A DNA stretch of 64,000 nt from Arthrobacter sp. SLBN-112. GTDB taxonomy: Bacteria; Actinomycetota; Actinomycetes; Actinomycetales; Micrococcaceae. Location of the stretch: positions 558,001-622,000 of the forward strand of contig NZ_VFMU01000001.1 of NCBI RefSeq assembly GCF_006715225.1, read 5' to 3'. Every line of letters starts with the position of its first letter. Within the stretch, counting starts at the first letter, position 1. Under the pieces are notes generated by a model that saw only the letters and a list, made by a program, of their open reading frames with translations, ran no database searches and was not told the origin of the DNA. The translations under genes and the position numbers were made by a program. Shown here piece after piece: positions 1 to 8,382 of the stretch.

Positions 1-1167
1 TCAAGGTTCAATAGGCCAGTGGCTTGCTCCCTCGCTGTGGCCGCGCTGGCCGCAAGCGCGGGACTCACGCTGTCCGCTCCCGCAGCCAATGCCGAGCCCA
101 GCAACTACCGCTTCGACTTCGGCGCGGGTCCAGTCGAGCAGGGCTACACCGGGGTCAGCGCAGCTGACGCGTACAGCCCGGAGATGCGCTACGGCTTCAA
201 CACCCCCGAACACGTGGTCAACGTCCCGGCAAAGGGCAGCGGCGCGGGCAGTGATGCCGTCCGTTTCCTGGAGTTTGGTACCAAGAGCAGCAACACGTTC
301 AACGTGGACCTGAAGGAGGGCCTGTACAAAGTCACGGTCACTTTGGGCGACACCTCCCGGGCCAGCATCGCGGCTGAAGGAGTTTTCCAAGCCATGAACC
401 TCACCGGCAACGGTGCCACGGATTCCTTTGAGATCCCGGTGACGGACGGCCAGCTGAACCTGCTGGTCACCGAGGGCAAGGTGGGAACGGCCTTTACCCT
501 GAGCTCGCTGGAGATTGAAAAGGTGTCCCGCCATCCGGAGATGGACCCGACCATCTGGGTGGGCGGCGACTCCACGGTGGCCAACTACTACCCCTTGGAA
601 ACAAGCGTCCAGGGCGGCTGGGGCCAGATGCTCCCGCAGTTCGTTGACCCCGAGGCTTTCGACATCCGCAATATGGCCACAGGCGGCCAGATCGCCCGCG
701 GCTTCCGCAACGACGGCCAGTTCGAGGCCATCCTGCAGTACATCAAGCCCGGCGACCTGTTCCTCCTCGAAATGGGCATCAACGACACCGCCGCGAAGAA
801 CGCCACCACCGAGGCCGAGTTCAAGGAGATCATGCGGGACATGGTCCGCCAGGTGGCCGCCACGGGCGCCACCCCCGTCCTGGTCACGCCGCAGGGCCGG
901 GCCACCGACTTCGTGGACGGAATCCACAGTTCGGTGGACCGCTGGTACCGGCACTCCACGGTGGCCCTTGCCCAGGAGGAAGGTGTGCCGCTGGTGGACC
1001 TGAATGTCCTGTCCTCCGCCTACTTCACAGGGATCGGGCCCGACGCCACGCTCGCCCTGTTCATGACCGGCGATACCCTGCACCCCAACCGGGCAGGTGC
1101 AGCGGAACTGGCCCGCCTGGTCACCGCTGACCTCACCAGGCAGGGCCTGCTGGGCGGGGCCGCCTGA
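1..1167 (+). CDS. Rhamnogalacturonan acetylesterase (SGNH/GDSL hydrolase, CE12-like), 5' partial
   Basis: Predicted secreted esterase that removes acetyl groups from the rhamnogalacturonan I backbone of pectin. A signal peptide (hydrophobic AVAALAASAGLTLSA, then APAANA) precedes an N-terminal beta domain, found in bacterial members of this family, and then the SGNH core: GGDSTVANYY (nucleophile Ser), a GQM block, MGIND (oxyanion Asn) and DTLHPNRAG (Asp/His). The frame is open to base 1. A GTG at 19 would give a signal peptide without basic residues, whereas the upstream in-frame codons add two arginines, so the true start is probably outside the window. Two RG lyases lie downstream, which supports a pectin role. 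The family call is firm; substrate is inferred from context. Confidence 0.85.
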   Translation, partial: SRFNRPVACSLAVAALAASAGLTLSAPAANAEPSNYRFDFGAGPVEQGYTGVSAADAYSPEMRYGFNTPEHVVNVPAKGSGAGSDAVRFLEFGTKSSNTFNVDLKEGLYKVTVTLGDTSRASIAAEGVFQAMNLTGNGATDSFEIPVTDGQLNLLVTEGKVGTAFTLSSLEIEKVSRHPEMDPTIWVGGDSTVANYYPLETSVQGGWGQMLPQFVDPEAFDIRNMATGGQIARGFRNDGQFEAILQYIKPGDLFLLEMGINDTAAKNATTEAEFKEIMRDMVRQVAATGATPVLVTPQGRATDFVDGIHSSVDRWYRHSTVALAQEEGVPLVDLNVLSSAYFTGIGPDATLALFMTGDTLHPNRAGAAELARLVTADLTRQGLLGGAA

Positions 1168-1187
1168 CGGGACCCCCAAAAGGAACC

Positions 1188-1246
1188 ACGACGGCGGTGT
1201 GCGGCACCCATGGCTTTGGAACCATGGTGCCGCACCCCGCCGTCGT
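1188..1246. terminator. Long bidirectional hairpin terminator
   Basis: Inverted repeat with arms 1188-1213 and 1222-1246, about 24 paired positions with one mismatch and one bulge, and an 8-nt loop. It sits between the converging acetylesterase and acyl-CoA synthetase genes and is followed by CCTTT on the + strand. Confidence 0.75.
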
Positions 1247-1261
1247 CCTTTCCTGTCCTGT

Positions 1262-2875
1262 TTAACTGCCCGCTTCCGCGGCCCGCTGCTGCCTCAGGAC
1301 GTAGCGCTGCAGCTTCCCCGACGGCGTCTTGGGCAGCTCCTCAACGAAGTGGATGCGGCGCGGGTAGGCGTGGGCGGCGAACTGCGTCTTCACCATGGTC
1401 TGGAGTTCGGTCACCAGGGCGTCACCGCCGGTGGTCCCGGCCGCCAGGACAACGTAGGCCTCCAGGACTTCTCCGCGCAGTTCGTCGGGGGCGCCCACCA
1501 CGGCAGTTTCCAGGACCGCCGGGTGGGTGGCAAGGACGCTCTCGACGTCGAAAGGGCCAATCCGGTATCCGGCCATGATGATCACGTCGTCATCCCGGGA
1601 GGAGAAGAAATAGTAGCCGTCCGCGTCCACCATGCCCGCATCACCGGTCAGGTACCACTTGGCGTCCGCGCTGAACCTTTCGGCCGTTTTGTCCGGGGCG
1701 TCCCGGTACCCCTTGAACCACATCATGGGGCTTTCGGCCACGTTGACGGCAACCCTGCCCAGTTCACCCGGCGCGGCCGGTTCGTCGGCATTGTCCTTGA
1801 GGACGGCGCAGCTCCACCCCGGCAGGGGCCGGCCCATGGATCCGGGCCTGAGCTCCGTCCTCACGTCGTCATGCCAGGCGTTGATGATCATCATCCCGTG
1901 TTCGGTCTGTCCGTAGTGGTCCCGGACGGGAACGCCCAGCACCTCGCGGGCCCAGCTGATCACTTCGGGGGTCAGCGGTTCGCCGGCGGAGGAGGCACGC
2001 CGAAGCCGGAAGGGTCCCGTTCCGGCCTCGGTTTTTGCGCGCATGGTGCGGTACACCGTGGGAGCAGCCGCGAAGTTGGTGACGGAAAACGCCTCCAGCA
2101 CCTTGAAGCTGAGTTCCGGCGAGAACCCCGGCCGCAGCAGGAGGTTGCGCCGTCCTGCCGCCATGGGCCCTAGAATCCCGTAGTACAGGCCATATGCCCA
2201 GCCGGGATCTGCGGCGTTCCAGAAGACATCCTCTTCACTGACGTCCAGGCCCACTTCGACGTATTGGCGGAAGGCGGCCAACGCCCGGACGGGCACCGGC
2301 ACACCCTTGGGGGCACCCGTGGTGCCGGACGTAAAGATCAGCACCAGGTCACCGTCACCGCCCACAGCTTCGGCCGCGATTCCCGGTTGCTGCCTGGCCA
2401 GGAGCGGCGTGAGCGCCAGGTCCGGACTGGATGCTTCTGCACCGGCAACCACCACGGCGGCAGTGGTTTCCTGGATCTTCGCCCGCTGGTCGGGGTCCGT
2501 AACCACAGCCTTTGCGCCGGACGCTGTGAGGCGAAGTTCGATGGCAGGCCACGCGAAGGCAGTGAACAGCGGAACATGGACAGCCCCGCGCCGCCAAATG
2601 GCCAGGAGCATGACCACCAGGTCAGCCGATTTGCCCATCAGGGTGGCCACCGCATCTCCGGGACCCACCCCCAGCTCGGCCAGGGCGGCGGCTCCCCGTT
2701 CCGAGCGTTCCCGGAGCTCGCCGTAGGTGGTGTCCTCCGCGGAGAGGTCGGCGGCAACCACCGTGAAGGCAACATTGTTGGGATCGTGGCTGTCGCACAG
2801 GAGTTCGGCCGCGCAGGCATCAGGAGCACCGTAAGTGGCAAGAAGGGCATCAACGGCTGGAACCGGACGGGACAT
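1262..2875 (-). CDS. Acyl-CoA synthetase (AMP-forming, ANL superfamily)
   Basis: Activates a carboxylate with ATP and CoA through an acyl-adenylate; 537 aa, a normal length for acetyl/medium-chain acyl-CoA synthetases. Visible motifs are the P-loop-like FTSGTTGAPKG, the YLTGDAG adenylate-binding block, the hinge region RDDDVIIMAGYRIGP and the C-terminal TPSGKLQR motif carrying the catalytic Lys. The start ATG follows AAGGAG by 5 nt. It is monocistronic and converges on the esterase. Substrate chain length cannot be read from sequence; acetate, propionate or medium-chain acids are all possible. Confidence 0.85.
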   Translation of the reverse strand: MSRPVPAVDALLATYGAPDACAAELLCDSHDPNNVAFTVVAADLSAEDTTYGELRERSERGAAALAELGVGPGDAVATLMGKSADLVVMLLAIWRRGAVHVPLFTAFAWPAIELRLTASGAKAVVTDPDQRAKIQETTAAVVVAGAEASSPDLALTPLLARQQPGIAAEAVGGDGDLVLIFTSGTTGAPKGVPVPVRALAAFRQYVEVGLDVSEEDVFWNAADPGWAYGLYYGILGPMAAGRRNLLLRPGFSPELSFKVLEAFSVTNFAAAPTVYRTMRAKTEAGTGPFRLRRASSAGEPLTPEVISWAREVLGVPVRDHYGQTEHGMMIINAWHDDVRTELRPGSMGRPLPGWSCAVLKDNADEPAAPGELGRVAVNVAESPMMWFKGYRDAPDKTAERFSADAKWYLTGDAGMVDADGYYFFSSRDDDVIIMAGYRIGPFDVESVLATHPAVLETAVVGAPDELRGEVLEAYVVLAAGTTGGDALVTELQTMVKTQFAAHAYPRRIHFVEELPKTPSGKLQRYVLRQQRAAEAGS

Positions 2876-2929
2876 TCATTCTCCTTTGAACAATGCGATC
2901 TGGGGCAGTGGAATAAACCTACTACTCAG

Positions 2930-3589
2930 TCAGCCCGTGGCCCCCGGCGCCCGGATGATGCGCCGCTGCGTGGCCGCGGCGATGGCGGCCGTACGGTTGT
3001 CCACGCCGAGCTTGCCGTAAATGTGCACCAGGTGGGTCTTCACCGTGGCCTCCGAGATGAAGACCTGCTTGGCGATGGCGCGGTTGGACAGGCCGGTGGC
3101 CAGCAGTTCCAGCAGCTGCACCTCGCGCGGGGTGAGGGAGGTGCCGGGATTGCTGATCCGTTGCATCAGCAGGGCAGCGGCCCGGGGCGCCAAGGCAGTG
3201 CCACCCGCCGCGGCCTGCAGGACGGCCTGCCGCAGCTGTTCCGGCGGCGCGTCCTTGAGCATGTAGCCGCTGGCCCCGGCCTCCACCGCGGCCAGGATGT
3301 CCGCGTCGGTGTCGTACGTGGTGAGGATGAGCACCGGCGGCGGTGTGGCGAGCTTCCGGATCTGTGCGGTGGCCGTGACCCCGTCCATTCCGTCGCCCAT
3401 CTGCAGGTCCATGAGGACAACATCCGGCGCCTCGCCAAGTGTCCGCAGCCGTGCCAGTTCCTTCAGCGCAGCAGCGCCGTCAGCGGCCTCGGCGGCTATG
3501 GAGATGCCCTCGAATCCGGTGAGCATGGCCCTCAGTCCGGCACGGACCACGGGATGGTCATCCACCAGCAGGACGCGCACTTCAGCCAC
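2930..3589 (-). CDS. NarL/LuxR-family response regulator
   Basis: Two-component response regulator with an N-terminal receiver (VRVLLVDDHPVVRAG, phospho-acceptor Asp in VVLMDLQMG, Lys in YMLKDAPP) and a C-terminal LuxR-type HTH (LTPREVQLLELLATGLSNRAIA). GTG at 3589 is chosen because it starts right before the conserved receiver strand and overlaps the kinase stop by 8 nt, the usual coupled arrangement; a longer ATG reading adds 21 non-homologous residues. Its partner is the upstream kinase, and the likely target is the divergent ABC exporter. Confidence 0.92.
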   Translation of the reverse strand: MAEVRVLLVDDHPVVRAGLRAMLTGFEGISIAAEAADGAAALKELARLRTLGEAPDVVLMDLQMGDGMDGVTATAQIRKLATPPPVLILTTYDTDADILAAVEAGASGYMLKDAPPEQLRQAVLQAAAGGTALAPRAAALLMQRISNPGTSLTPREVQLLELLATGLSNRAIAKQVFISEATVKTHLVHIYGKLGVDNRTAAIAAATQRRIIRAPGATG

Positions 3590-4901
3590 GCGGTCCCCCG
3601 TCCAGGGGCAGCCGGATGGCCACCACGGTGCCCTCTCCTGGCGCGGATTCAACTGCCAGCGAGCCGTTCAGTGCGGCGACGCGTTCCCGCAGTGAGCGCA
3701 GCCCGAACCCGCTGCCGTCCGCTGCGTCCGCGGCACCGGCCGCAGCGGCGGGATCAAAGCCGGTGCCGTCGTCGTAAATGTCCATGGTCACCTCGCTGCC
3801 CAGGAAGGCAAGGGTGACGACGGCGGTGGCGGCCCGGGCGTGTTCGCGGACGTTCGCGAGGCTTGCCTGCGCCGCCCGCAGCAGGGTGACGCGGACCGGC
3901 TGGGGCAGCTCCTGCGGCTCGCCGTCCACCTCGAGCCGGCACCGCAGCGCCACTCCTGCGGCCGCGGCGCCGGTCTCCGTGGTGCCGCAGAGCCGTCGCA
4001 GGGCCTCCACCAGGGTGCTCCCCTCCAGCTGCGGCGAGGACAGGCCGCGGACAAAGCTGCGCGCCTCCGCAAGGTTGTCCGCAGCGGTCTGCTGCACCAG
4101 CGCCACTCGCTCGGAAGCCGTGGCTGTGTCACCGTCCGTGAGCGACTTCTCCGCCGCCCGCCCCAGGAGAACGATGCTGGACAGCCCCTGCGCCAGGGTG
4201 TCGTGGATTTCCCGGGCCAGCCGCTCCCGCTCCGCCAGCACCCCGGCCTCATGCTGGGACCTGGCCAGTTCCTCCCGGGTGCGGCGCAGTTCGTCCGCCG
4301 CACGCCGCTGGTTCTCGGCCTCCCGGTACAGGGCCGCATAGGCAAGGCCGGTAATCACCGAGAAAACCGCGCCCAGCACGGGCCCGACGACGGCCGCCGC
4401 GTGCGGCACCGGAGCACCGCTGGCAGCCCACTGGGATGCGGCCACCGCCGCGGTCATCAGCGCGATCGCCGGCAGCGCTGCGCGGCGGGGCAGCAGGTGA
4501 AGGTGGAGAAAGAAGATGGGGAAGGCCAGCCAGGCGAAGTCGGCGCTGCCCGCGAGCAGGAACGCCCACAGGCCCGTGACCAGGCCGAGCCACAGCAGCC
4601 CGTAGCGGCGCGGGTTGAACCTGCTGCGGGCTTCGGCATGGCGTTTTTCGAGGACCGTTCCGGCCAGGTACACAGCGGCCAGGACGATCGCGCCGCCCGC
4701 CCACAGCCAACGCAGCGGCCCTCCGGCCATCAGCATCCGGACCAGTGCCACAGCCAGCAGCACGGCGAACCCCGTGTGCAGGGTGACCCGCAGGACCCGG
4801 AGGATGGCCGCCGACGAGGCATTTTCCAAGGCATTCAACGGCCCCTTCGCCGGGATGCCGCCGGCCTTTTCCAGTGTTTGCGGCAGGGGCGTGGCAGGCA
4901 T
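3582..4901 (-). CDS. Sensor histidine kinase (HisKA_3/NarX-DesK type)
   Basis: Membrane sensor kinase, 439 aa. Roughly six hydrophobic segments lie in residues 30-190, followed by a short coiled linker (RRAADELRRTREELARSQHE), the H-box ERLAREIHDTLAQGLSS with the phospho-accepting His at about residue 233, and a HATPase_c domain with an NVREHARA N-box, DDGTGFDP G1 box and GFGLRSLRERV G2 box. No large extracellular sensor domain is visible, so it probably senses within or at the membrane. It is translationally coupled to the regulator at its 3' end and divergent from the ABC permease gene. Confidence 0.92.
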   Translation of the reverse strand: MPATPLPQTLEKAGGIPAKGPLNALENASSAAILRVLRVTLHTGFAVLLAVALVRMLMAGGPLRWLWAGGAIVLAAVYLAGTVLEKRHAEARSRFNPRRYGLLWLGLVTGLWAFLLAGSADFAWLAFPIFFLHLHLLPRRAALPAIALMTAAVAASQWAASGAPVPHAAAVVGPVLGAVFSVITGLAYAALYREAENQRRAADELRRTREELARSQHEAGVLAERERLAREIHDTLAQGLSSIVLLGRAAEKSLTDGDTATASERVALVQQTAADNLAEARSFVRGLSSPQLEGSTLVEALRRLCGTTETGAAAAGVALRCRLEVDGEPQELPQPVRVTLLRAAQASLANVREHARAATAVVTLAFLGSEVTMDIYDDGTGFDPAAAAGAADAADGSGFGLRSLRERVAALNGSLAVESAPGEGTVVAIRLPLDGGPRG

Positions 4902-4935
4902 TCCCTCAGCTTATGCCGGGACCGCCCGCAGGGGA

Positions 4936-4951
4936 TCAACCGAAAGGTTGA
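4936..4951. promoter_or_regulatory. Inverted repeat between kinase and ABC operon (candidate regulator site)
   Basis: Perfect inverted repeat TCAACC-GAAA-GGTTGA, with a third TCAACC copy at 4960-4965 and a fourth at 4982-4987. It lies in the 166-bp divergent promoter region between the two-component and ABC transporter genes. Assignment to the NarL-type regulator is inferred from position. Confidence 0.5.
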
Positions 4952-5067
4952 CTCCCGGCTCAACCCTTCCACGCGTGGAGATCAACCGTCCCCGCGATGC
5001 CCCTCCATGCCGTTCCCGGGAAAGTGGAAGGACAGAAGAAACCACCCCTGCTGAGAGAAGAAACAAC

Positions 5068-6171
5068 GTGTTCCTGGCAATCCGCGATATCCGCTTCGCC
5101 AAAGGCCGGTTCGCCATGATGGGCGGCGTCGTAGCCCTGATCACCCTCCTGCTGGTCATGCTGTCCGGGCTGACCGCGGGCCTTGCCGAGCAGTCCACGT
5201 CCGCCATCGGCAAGCTGGGTGCAGCCGGCGCCAAACCGGTGGACACCATCGCTTTCGGCGCCCCCGGTTCGGCCACCCCCAAGGCGTCCTATACGGAAAG
5301 CTCCGTGACCGCCGCCCAGGTGGAGAGCTGGCGGAACCAGTCCGGCGTCGAGTCCGCCGAGCCGCTGGGAATCACCCAGACCCGGGCCCAGACGGCCGGT
5401 GGTTCAGGAAGGGCCAACGTGGCGGTTTTCGGTGTTTCACCCGGCAGCCGGTTGGCGCCCGTCGAGGTATCCACCGGCACTGCCGTGCTGGGCACAAGCG
5501 TTGCGGAGGCCCTGTCCGTGGGCCAGGGGGACACGGTGTCCTTTGGAGGCGTGGAGCTTTCCGTCGCCGCCGTGGTGCCGGACCAGTGGTATGCCCACAC
5601 CAGTGTGGTGTGGACGGCGCTGCCCGCGTGGGCTAAAGCAGCGCACGTGTCCGACGGCGGGCAGTTGGCTACGGTCGTCGCCGTCACCTACGGGGACGGG
5701 GCTACGGTGGACGAGGCTACTGCCAACGCAACCGCGCATACGGTCAGCGAGTCGCGCACGGGATCTTTCCAGGCACTGGGCTCCTTCAAGAGCGAAAACG
5801 GCTCCCTGACCCTGATGCAAGCGTTCCTGTACGGGATCTCATCGCTGGTGATCGTGGCCTTCCTGACCGTCTGGACCATCCAGCGCACCCGGGACATCGC
5901 GGTGCTGAAAGCCATGGGCGCCCCCGGTTCCTACATCCTGCGCGACGCCATGACCCAGGCCGCCATCGTCCTCGTCGCTGGAGCTACCGTCGGCGGATCC
6001 GTGGGCGTGGCCGCCGGCTCCCTGGCCGCCCAGGCTGCCCCGTTCCTGCTGAACGTAGGCACCACGGTGCTTCCCGTCGTCGGGATTGTTGCCCTGGGCC
6101 TGGCGGGCGCCGCCCTGGCCGTCCGCCGCGTGACCAAGGTCGATGCGCTCCTGGCGCTCGGCGGCAACTAA
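5068..6171 (+). CDS. ABC transporter permease (FtsX/MacB-DevC type)
   Basis: Permease of an ABC-type exporter or mechanotransmission system, 367 aa. One N-terminal membrane segment (GGVVALITLLLVMLSGLTAG) is followed by an extracytoplasmic domain of about 200 residues and three C-terminal membrane segments, the classic FtsX-domain topology (the last segments include SLVIVAFLTVWTI and VVGIVALGLAGAALAV). GTG at 5068 begins VFLAIRDIRFAKGRF, the usual cytoplasmic N-terminus, behind a purine-rich GAGAGAAGAA stretch; upstream in-frame sequence has no homology. It is co-transcribed with the ATPase 27 bp downstream. The substrate is unknown; such cassettes often handle lipids, antimicrobial peptides or envelope stress. 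Confidence 0.88.
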   Translation: MFLAIRDIRFAKGRFAMMGGVVALITLLLVMLSGLTAGLAEQSTSAIGKLGAAGAKPVDTIAFGAPGSATPKASYTESSVTAAQVESWRNQSGVESAEPLGITQTRAQTAGGSGRANVAVFGVSPGSRLAPVEVSTGTAVLGTSVAEALSVGQGDTVSFGGVELSVAAVVPDQWYAHTSVVWTALPAWAKAAHVSDGGQLATVVAVTYGDGATVDEATANATAHTVSESRTGSFQALGSFKSENGSLTLMQAFLYGISSLVIVAFLTVWTIQRTRDIAVLKAMGAPGSYILRDAMTQAAIVLVAGATVGGSVGVAAGSLAAQAAPFLLNVGTTVLPVVGIVALGLAGAALAVRRVTKVDALLALGGN

Positions 6172-6198
6172 CTCCTCCCTCCCGAAAGGAACACCCTT

Positions 6199-6915
6199 AT
6201 GTCCTCCATCCCCGCGCCCCTCAGCCTGGTCAACGTCACCCTCGAATACCCGGACGGCGGCGGAACCACCACGGCCCTGGACCGGGTCACCCTGACGGCA
6301 CAGGCCGGGCAGCTCGTGGCGCTTGTGGGGCCGTCGGGCTCCGGCAAATCCAGCCTCCTGGCCGTTGCCGCCACCCTGGTCCGCCCCACCCGCGGGCAGG
6401 TCACGATCGACGGCACCGACACCACTGCCCTCAAGGACAAGGAGCTCACCGCCCTGCGCCGCGGCAAACTGGGCATCATCTTCCAGCAACCCAACCTGCT
6501 GCCCTCGCTCACCGCCGTCGAACAGCTCATCATCAGCGACCACCTGCGCGGGAAGCCTGCCAAGGCGGCACGGACCAGGGCAGCGGAACTGCTGGACGTT
6601 GTGGGCCTCTCCGCCAGCGCCCGGAAGCTGCCGCACCAGCTTTCCGGCGGGCAGCGGCAGCGGGTGAACATCGCCCGGGCACTCATGGGCAGTCCCACGG
6701 TGCTGCTGGTGGACGAGCCCACCGCCGCGCTGGACCACGAGCGCAGCGCCTCGATCATCGCCCTGCTGCGCCAGGTGACCACCGAATTCAGGGTGGCAAC
6801 GGTGATGGTCACCCATGACACCGAGTTCGTGCCGCTGACGGACGCCGTGGCCACCATGCGGGACGGCCGGCTGACGGTACCGGTCCCGGCCCTTACCCCA
6901 AGTGGTGCACCGTAA
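6199..6915 (+). CDS. ABC transporter ATP-binding protein (LolD/MacB type)
   Basis: Nucleotide-binding subunit for the preceding permease, 238 aa. It has Walker A GPSGSGKSS, Q-loop IIFQQPNLLPSL, signature LSGGQRQRVNIARAL, Walker B VLLVDEP and switch His in VMVTHD. AAAGGA lies upstream of the ATG. Its last 23 nt overlap the convergent ZIP transporter gene. Together with the permease and divergent kinase/regulator it forms a self-contained sensor-exporter module. Confidence 0.93.
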   Translation: MSSIPAPLSLVNVTLEYPDGGGTTTALDRVTLTAQAGQLVALVGPSGSGKSSLLAVAATLVRPTRGQVTIDGTDTTALKDKELTALRRGKLGIIFQQPNLLPSLTAVEQLIISDHLRGKPAKAARTRAAELLDVVGLSASARKLPHQLSGGQRQRVNIARALMGSPTVLLVDEPTAALDHERSASIIALLRQVTTEFRVATVMVTHDTEFVPLTDAVATMRDGRLTVPVPALTPSGAP

Positions 6916-7645
6916 ATGCCGTCAGGAACCCCACGGAAGCGGTCAGCCCGGTGAGGTTGTGGTGCTCTTCGAAGGCCTCGGGAATCATGGTGTCCGCGAG
7001 CATCGCCAGGATGCCGCCGGCCGCAACGGAGGTGATGAAGGCGACCAGCTCGTCCGGCGCGTTTTCCAGCGTCACGTATCCCAGCAGCGCGGCCAGCCCG
7101 CTGAGGACTGCGATGCCGCCCCAGAGCCCGAACACATAACCCCTGCTCCGGCCGGCCTTCTTCATGCCGGCCGTACCGGACAGTCCCTCCGGCACGTTGG
7201 AGATGAAGACGGCCGCCAGCATGGCGGGACTCACCGCTCCCCCGGCCAGCAGGCCGACGCCCAAAACCACTGATTCCGGAACGCCGTCCAACAGGGCGCC
7301 CACGGCAATGGCCGTGCCACTGCCCGGGTTGTCCTTCTCGGAGGGCTGCTGGTCTCCGGACCGCTTGCGGTGCTTGGCGCCGGCCCGCGCCAGGACCATA
7401 TTGGCGCCCACGTACACCACCGCCCCGGCCAGGAAGCCCGCCACCGTGGGCCACAGTCCGCCGCCCTTCACGGCCTCGTCCACCAGCTCAAAGGCAAGCG
7501 CCGAGATCAGCACGCCGGCGCCAAAGGCCATGATCGTGGACACGATTTTGGACGGGATGGACCACCGCCAGGACACGGCAGCTCCCAGGACCAGGGCTGC
7601 ACCGGCACCGGTGCCCCATAACAGCGACATCAACCAAGTAGGCAT
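6893..7645 (-). CDS. ZIP-family divalent metal transporter
   Basis: Membrane permease for zinc or related divalent cations, 250 aa. It has eight or so hydrophobic segments with the ZIP signature histidine/glutamate motifs in the last third (NVPEGLSGT in one helix, MIPEAFEEHHN in the next) and a variable cytoplasmic loop rich in basic residues (AKHRKRSGDQ). ATG at 7645 is chosen because residues before it in the longer frame are not ZIP-like and the protein then starts directly with helix 1 (MPTWLMSLLWGTG). The stop lies inside the tail of the convergent ABC ATPase. Metal specificity and direction cannot be decided. Confidence 0.88.
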   Translation of the reverse strand: MPTWLMSLLWGTGAGAALVLGAAVSWRWSIPSKIVSTIMAFGAGVLISALAFELVDEAVKGGGLWPTVAGFLAGAVVYVGANMVLARAGAKHRKRSGDQQPSEKDNPGSGTAIAVGALLDGVPESVVLGVGLLAGGAVSPAMLAAVFISNVPEGLSGTAGMKKAGRSRGYVFGLWGGIAVLSGLAALLGYVTLENAPDELVAFITSVAAGGILAMLADTMIPEAFEEHHNLTGLTASVGFLTAFTVHHLG

Positions 7646-7814
7646 ACGTCTTCCGTCCCCAGTGCGGCGGAAATGAAACGAAGGGCAGCAGTGCACCCCG
7701 TCACGGTCCGCGCGCCGAATTGATGCGATCTTGAGGCAAACCTTGCGATCCCTAGACCTTACTGGTCCACGCTGAAGCCATAGGACAAAACCAGCTTGTG
7801 GGGAGCAGGAAGTC

Positions 7815-8291
7815 ATGGGAAGCAGAACAGCGTTGGACAACGAAGTCACAACCGTGGGAGGCGTGCTGACGGACAAGCAGCCGCTGGATTTCCACACGTT
7901 GGGGCTCGCCGGATGCATCGACCGGCTCACCGCACCCCTGCGGCAGCGCGGGACCGCGGTCCACTGGGATACTCCGCACTGGGGCGTCGAGATCCCGGCG
8001 GACTGCGCGTCCCTCCTGTACCAGTCCGCCCGCGAGGTGCTCAGCAACGCGTTCAAGTTCTCGTCCGCATCCACACTGAACATCCAACTGGCGGCCGTTG
8101 ACCACGGCATCCGCCTGGTAGTGGCCGACGACGGCACAGGCTTTGACAGCAACCTCGCCACGTGCGGGCGGCACCACGGGTACGGCCTGCGGCTCATGGC
8201 GGTGGCCGTGCAGGAAGCCGGCGGTGCGATGGACATCAGTTCCACTCCCGGCCAAGGCACCAGCGTGACGGTGACACTGCCGCTTGACTGA
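7815..8291 (+). CDS. Orphan histidine-kinase-like ATPase domain protein
   Basis: A 158-residue protein consisting almost only of a HATPase_c domain: N-box REVLSNAFKFS, G1 box VVADDGTGFD and G2 box GYGLRLMAVAV. The first 70 residues (LDFHTLGLAGCIDRLTAPLRQRG) match the stretch that follows the H-box in NarX/DesK-type kinases, but no phosphorylatable H-box, membrane segment or receiver partner is present. It may be the truncated end of a former kinase or a stand-alone ATPase or competitor protein. It is divergent from the ZIP gene and monocistronic, ending in a strong terminator. Confidence 0.75.
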   Translation: MGSRTALDNEVTTVGGVLTDKQPLDFHTLGLAGCIDRLTAPLRQRGTAVHWDTPHWGVEIPADCASLLYQSAREVLSNAFKFSSASTLNIQLAAVDHGIRLVVADDGTGFDSNLATCGRHHGYGLRLMAVAVQEAGGAMDISSTPGQGTSVTVTLPLD

Positions 8292-8323
8292 CCCGCCGGC
8301 GCACCATGCCGGCCAATAGACTC

Positions 8324-8356
8324 GGATGCCCGCCGTTGCTGGGACGGCGGGCATCC
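8324..8356. terminator. Hairpin terminator
   Basis: Perfect 13-bp stem, arms 8324-8336 and 8344-8356 (GGATGCCCGCCGT and its complement) with a 7-nt loop, between the converging ATPase-domain and flavin reductase genes. Confidence 0.75.
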
Positions 8357-8382
8357 GTACGCCTTATGAAGACCGCGGGGAA

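Noticed and set aside
1..1179. 392-codon minus-strand frame across the acetylesterase gene
   Set aside because: Antisense shadow of a well-supported gene; composition follows its codon bias and no family motif is visible.
5839..6816. 325-codon minus-strand frame over the ABC genes
   Set aside because: Shadow of the permease and ATPase genes; no motif.
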